A stretch of 33,207 nucleotides of DNA from positions 1 to 33,207 of the forward strand of contig CAZEAN010000066.1 in NCBI GenBank assembly GCA_964510225.1, written 5' to 3'. Origin of the DNA: CAZEAN01 sp964510225 (lineage in GTDB: Bacteria; Planctomycetota; Planctomycetia; Isosphaerales; Isosphaeraceae). The translations under genes were made by a program, and so were the position numbers. This document shows, in pieces, positions 33,140-33,207 of the stretch (within the stretch, counting starts at the first letter, position 1; the number at the start of each line of letters is the position of its first letter). The notes beneath the pieces are model-generated. The model did not search any database. It saw only the letters and a program-made list of their open reading frames with translations, and was not told the DNA's origin.

Positions 33140-33207
33140 GGGCGTAGTGTTCCTTTCAATTACCCACAATTCACCGACCGAGTTCGAAGCCCAGTTGAAT
33201 GTCCATC

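Noticed and set aside
32330..33169. 279-residue minus-strand open frame under the PD40 gene
   Set aside because: It is a shadow of the plus-strand propeller gene, which shows clear blade motifs.

Overview
This window looks like a chromosomal segment of a planctomycete (Planctomycetota); I cannot place it to genus. The clues are protein families that are abundant and often diagnostic there: a DUF1559 prepilin-like protein with an H-x9-DG tail, a Tat-exported DUF1501 protein, a ThuA-like protein, a formylglycine-type sulfatase, an N-terminal LEPR-XLL-like motif on a large FG-GAP/SGNH protein, and EF-hand/esterase fusions.

Region 1 (1-9000): the C-terminal half of an MFS transporter, malate dehydrogenase (mdh), a secreted ThuA-like protein, a small divergent membrane protein, a DUF1559 protein, a nitrilase-family amidohydrolase, a DUF1501 protein and a convergent sulfatase. 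Region 2 (9000-15600, all +): an aldo/keto reductase, a TyrA-type prephenate/arogenate dehydrogenase, a long exported TPR protein, a YebC/PmpR-family protein and an LL-diaminopimelate aminotransferase-like enzyme. This is mostly housekeeping, with aromatic amino acid and lysine synthesis represented.

Region 3 (15700-26400): it opens with a decayed IS66 element (tnpA plus the middle of tnpC, frameshifted and internally deleted) and closes with another decayed IS66 piece (the tnpC C-terminus) in the same orientation. Between them lie a LEPR-XLL/FG-GAP/SGNH surface protein (-), a FAD oxidoreductase (+), an ABC exporter pair (-), a sugar-phosphate isomerase-like TIM barrel (+) and a DPM1/GtrB-type glycosyltransferase (+). 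The last two are almost certainly co-transcribed. The oxidoreductase and glycosyltransferase could act in glycan or glycolipid synthesis, but that is inference.

Region 4 (26400-33207): an accessory-looking zone with an IS5-type transposase stub, two copies of a degenerate 86-nt direct repeat flanking an esterase gene, three paralogous secreted LpqC/feruloyl-esterase-like alpha/beta hydrolases (two with N-terminal EF-hand pairs), a Tat-exported aldo/keto reductase and a PD40/TolB-like beta-propeller protein. The simplest reading is an extracytoplasmic ester or glycan degradation set that grew by duplication near mobile DNA.

I found no tRNA, rRNA, CRISPR array, phage module or recognised defence system. 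The most unusual items are the two complementary IS66 halves around a 9.6-kb segment, the direct repeats around the first esterase, the three-esterase cluster and the FG-GAP/SGNH fusion. None of these amounts to a clearly new system on sequence alone.
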